NCBI RefSeq assembly: GCF_019598945.1
Contig: NZ_CP080598.1
Coordinates: 4,960,001-5,024,000 of the forward strand
Length of the DNA stretch: 64,000 bases
Direction: 5' to 3'
Origin: Sphaerospermopsis torques-reginae ITEP-024
GTDB lineage: Bacteria > Cyanobacteriota > Cyanobacteriia > Cyanobacteriales > Nostocaceae
The notes below the pieces were generated by a model. It did no database searches and was not told where the DNA came from. It worked only from the letters and a program-made list of their open reading frames with translations. Position 1 is the stretch's first letter, and each line of letters starts with the position of its first letter. A program made the translations under genes and the position numbers. Of the stretch, positions 61,605-64,000 are shown piece after piece.

Positions 61605-62999
61605 ATGCCTAAACTCCTTGCTGACATCCAAAATTTACTCTCTGATTTAATCACTCGCTATTCCTCCCGTGTCGATTATCTCATGATTCGCTTAGAAGAA
61701 GCTGAAGGAACAGATATTTTATTGCGTGGTGAAAAGGTAGAAACCCTCAGCGAAGGTATTTCTATCGGTGGCCATGTTCGCGCTTGTCATAAAGGTGGCT
61801 GGGGTTTCAGTAGTTTCAACCAGTTAGCTACTATCGAAGAACGAATAGAAGAAGCGATCGCTGCTGCTAGGATAGTGGGAGATGAAGAAACCATCCTCGC
61901 ACCCATTGATCCCATCCAAGCATTATGTAATTTACCCCTCACAGGTATTGATCCCCGTACAGTTTCCCTGAAACAAAAAAAAGAACTGTGCGATCGCTAC
62001 ACCGAATTATTAAAAAGCATTGATTCTCGCATCACCACTACCTCAGTCCACTATGGTGACAGTTCCCAAAGAGTAATTATTGCTACTTCAGAAGGAACAT
62101 TAATAGAGCAATCTTGGGTAGATATGGAAATGCGTTTTGCAGCGACAGCAAGAAATGGTGACACTGTACAAACAGGGAGAGAAACTACAGGATCACGCAA
62201 AGCTTTTGAAGATTTAGTCAATTTAGATACTCAAGTTAAAAGCGCAGCCGAAAGAGCAGTAACAGCTTTATCCTTACCATCAGTTAAAGGTAACACTTAT
62301 ACCGTCGTCATTGACCCCATACTTACAGGTTTATTTGTTCATGAAGCTTTTGGACATCTTTCCGAAGCAGATATGGCCTATGAAAACCCTGATTTATTAG
62401 AGGTTATGACCCTGGGAAGGCGTTTTGGTTCAGAAGAACTACAAATTTTTGATGGTGCTGCACCCCAAGGTCATAGAGGTAGTTATTTTTACGATGATGA
62501 AGGCACACCTGCCACAACTACGCAATTAATCAAAGATGGTGTGTTAGTGGGACGTTTGCATTCTCGTGAAACTGCGGGTAAATTAGGCGAAGCACCCACA
62601 GGTAACGCCCGTTGTCTCGATTATCACTACTCCCCCATTGTACGGATGACAAATACCTGGATAGAAAGAGGCAAAACCCCAGTAGCAGATTTATTCACAG
62701 ATATCAAAGAAGGAGTATATGCACGTAACTGGTTAGGGGGGATGACAAACGGGGAAATGTTCACCTTTAGCGCAGGTGAAGCGTGGATGATTAGAAATGG
62801 CGAAATAGCTGAACCTGTAAAAGATGTTACCCTTTCCGGTAATGTTTTTCAAACCCTTGCAGATATCGAAGCCATAGGTGATGATTTTTACTGGGATGAG
62901 TCCGGTGGATGTGGTAAAGGTGGACAAAACGGTTTACCTGTAGGTTGCGGTGGTCCTTCTTTGCGTATTCGAGATGTGGTTGTGGGGGGAGAAAGCTAA
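61605..62999 (+). CDS. tldD: TldD-type metalloprotease subunit
   Basis: TldD with TldE (PmbA) forms a metalloprotease that degrades unfolded peptides and, in some bacteria, processes modified peptides. The 464-residue protein has the metal motif HEAFGH (H246, E247, H251) in LFVHEAFGHLSEADM, and the TldD-type end RNWLGGMTNGEMFTFSAGEAWMIRNGEI. A PmbA gene is not seen in the window. Start ATG at 61605 is normal for the family. Confidence 0.93.
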   Translation: MPKLLADIQNLLSDLITRYSSRVDYLMIRLEEAEGTDILLRGEKVETLSEGISIGGHVRACHKGGWGFSSFNQLATIEERIEEAIAAARIVGDEETILAPIDPIQALCNLPLTGIDPRTVSLKQKKELCDRYTELLKSIDSRITTTSVHYGDSSQRVIIATSEGTLIEQSWVDMEMRFAATARNGDTVQTGRETTGSRKAFEDLVNLDTQVKSAAERAVTALSLPSVKGNTYTVVIDPILTGLFVHEAFGHLSEADMAYENPDLLEVMTLGRRFGSEELQIFDGAAPQGHRGSYFYDDEGTPATTTQLIKDGVLVGRLHSRETAGKLGEAPTGNARCLDYHYSPIVRMTNTWIERGKTPVADLFTDIKEGVYARNWLGGMTNGEMFTFSAGEAWMIRNGEIAEPVKDVTLSGNVFQTLADIEAIGDDFYWDESGGCGKGGQNGLPVGCGGPSLRIRDVVVGGES

Positions 63000-63002
63000 C
63001 TA

Positions 63003-63036
63003 ATTGATAATTGACAATTGACAATTGATAATTGTT
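63003..63036. repeat. STRR (TTGAYAA) after tldD
   Basis: Four to five units directly after the stop codon; same family as at 23589 and 46855. It is followed by CTCCCCTTTCCAGGGGAG, a palindrome near 63053-63072. Confidence 0.8.
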
Positions 63037-63152
63037 TAATTCCATGTTTAAAATCTCCCCTTTCCAGGGGAGAAAAGCCAAAAATTCCGCTTTTTCAAGA
63101 CTCTGACTTTCAAAGAGAGGTAATTGTCCATTATTGAATCATATTCATGATA

Positions 63153-63740
63153 TTATTTTTTCATCACTTTATCTATCTGTTGTAAAAGTGATTCTAAACT
63201 ATAAGAATTATCTAAAACGAAATCCGCACGGGCAATTTTTTCTGATAATGGTAATTGACTGTTAATTCTCGCTACTGCTTGTTCATTTGTTAAATTATTC
63301 CTTTGAATTAATCTTTGCTTTTGCTGTTCTTCTGAACAAGAAACCACCCAAATTTCACTCACTAAATTTTCTAAACCAGCTTCAAATAATAGAGGAATAA
63401 CTAATACTAAAGTAGTTGCAGATGATTCATCAATAGTTTTTAAAAACCAATTTCTCACATAGGGATGAATAACATTTTCTACCCAAACCCTTTCCGCTGG
63501 TTGATTGAAAATAATTTCTCCCAATTTAGCACGATTTAAGTTACCATCTGCTAATAAAATCTCTTCTTTATTGTAACGTTGGGCAATTTGTGAGAGTATG
63601 GGAGAACCTACAGATACAGCATTTCTAGCATAAACATCTGCATCTAAAATCGGTAAATTATAAGTATTAGCTAAATAATTAGCCACTGTACTTTTACCTG
63701 TAGCAATACCACCTGTTAAACCAATTAGTCTTTTATTCAT
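63153..63740 (-). CDS. coaE: Dephospho-CoA kinase
   Basis: CoaE carries out the last step of coenzyme A synthesis. The 195-residue protein has the P-loop LTGGIATGKST (8-18), the CoA-binding ILDADVYAR (about 32-40) and LVLVIPLLFEAGL with the lid region QRLIQRNNLTNEQAVARINSQ. Length and start are normal. The start codon lies next to an ATTAGT-type repeat. Confidence 0.95.
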   Translation of the reverse strand: MNKRLIGLTGGIATGKSTVANYLANTYNLPILDADVYARNAVSVGSPILSQIAQRYNKEEILLADGNLNRAKLGEIIFNQPAERVWVENVIHPYVRNWFLKTIDESSATTLVLVIPLLFEAGLENLVSEIWVVSCSEEQQKQRLIQRNNLTNEQAVARINSQLPLSEKIARADFVLDNSYSLESLLQQIDKVMKK

Positions 63741-64000
63741 TAGATATTAGTCATTAGATATTAGTTATTAGTCATTAGTTATTAGTTATTAGTTATTAGA
63801 TGTTAGATGTTAGTTATTAGATGTTAGATGTTAGTTACAGCACTTTGCGTAACGATTAGGTACAAGAATTTAGGGCATATCATTACATCAAATTGAAAAT
63901 GAGATATAACCTGTACCAGATAGACGCGCAAAATGCTGTATTAGATGTTAGTTATTAGATGTTAGTTATTAGATGTTAGTTATTAGATGTTAGTTATTAG
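63739..64000. repeat. Long STRR block at the window end (TTAGTTA/TTAGATG)
   Basis: Heptamer units TTAGTTA, TTAGATG and ATTAGTC fill 63741-63835 and 63941-64000. The run is split by a TACAGCA-ended element at 63836-63940 and extends past the window end. Confidence 0.9.
63836..63940. mobile_element. MITE-like element, copy 2 (TACAGCA ends)
   Basis: A 105-bp noncoding element with ends TACAGCACTTTGCG and CGCAAAATGCTGTA and inner arms AGGTACAAG and CTGTACC. It sits inside a heptamer repeat. If TA is counted as target duplication, CAGCA...TGCTG is the element, which would fit IS630/mariner-type ends. Ends and inner arms match the element at 46921-47027. Confidence 0.75.

Noticed and set aside
63739-64000. 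Repeat block considered as a CRISPR array
   Set aside because: Units are 7 bp with no spacers; this is an STRR. No cas gene is present.

Overview
This 64 kb window is chromosomal DNA of a filamentous cyanobacterium, most likely a nostocalean of the Anabaena/Dolichospermum/Aphanizomenon type. Support comes from photosynthesis genes (chlL, chlN, psbY, a rubisco activase with a small-subunit-like tail), an xisH/xisI pair, a cyanobacterial pilMNO-pilQ set, many HIP1 octamers (GCGATCGC), AT-rich DNA, and very abundant heptameric short tandem repeats (STRRs) in the gaps. The strain cannot be named from sequence alone. No rRNA, tRNA, CRISPR array, prophage or intact transposase was seen.

Layout. 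1-0.85 kb: a DUF2442/DUF4160 pair between direct repeats. 0.86-4.1 kb (minus): chlL, a DUF5331 gene and chlN, the dark-operative protochlorophyllide reductase operon. 4.7-13 kb: a Trp-rich small protein, clpB, a Nif11-like small protein, an SRPBCC protein, a small membrane protein, rubredoxin, a BaiN-type flavoprotein and lpxD. 13-17 kb: DUF29 protein, membrane GTPase, small hypotheticals and a decayed gene. 17.3-18.4 kb: a solitary C5 DNA methyltransferase between two blocks of perfect hairpins. 18.7-23.6 kb: deoC, recO, an MFS transporter and a glycosyltransferase. 23.8-26.8 kb (minus): Uma2, rubisco activase, methionine aminopeptidase. 27.3-32.2 kb (minus): cupredoxin, a double-domain M16 peptidase, VOC protein, TIGR02652 protein. 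32.4-36 kb: gamma-carbonic-anhydrase-like protein, psbY, folC and an isolated ABC binding lipoprotein. 36.2-41.4 kb: pilM, pilN, pilO, pilQ. 41.5-43.1 kb: xisI/xisH and a TacA/TacT-type toxin-antitoxin pair. 43.7-53 kb: HU, cobD/hisC-type aminotransferase, an unusual flavoprotein, Uma2, a GH57 enzyme, NifU-type protein, RHH protein and lepA. 53.4-58.5 kb: a GT4 glycosyltransferase, a cyanophycinase-like protein with a doubtful N-terminus, cysteine desulfurase, a nuclease-like protein and bcp. 58.6-61.4 kb: a stand-alone photolyase FAD domain and, past a repeat-rich island holding a DUF4258/YgiT pair and a kinase remnant, a stand-alone photolyase-type N-terminal domain. 61.6-63.7 kb: tldD and coaE.

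Most genes are ordinary housekeeping or photosynthetic genes. The unusual content lies in small repeats that have invaded the gaps and sometimes the coding sequence: heptamer STRRs that supply start or stop codons (deoC, recO, folC) or lie inside a gene (the cobD-like gene); two small inverted-repeat (MITE-like) families with two copies each; an 80-bp dispersed repeat in both orientations; and hairpin blocks around the methyltransferase. The most testable new idea is that the two photolyase half-proteins at 58.6-61.4 kb form one split flavoprotein.
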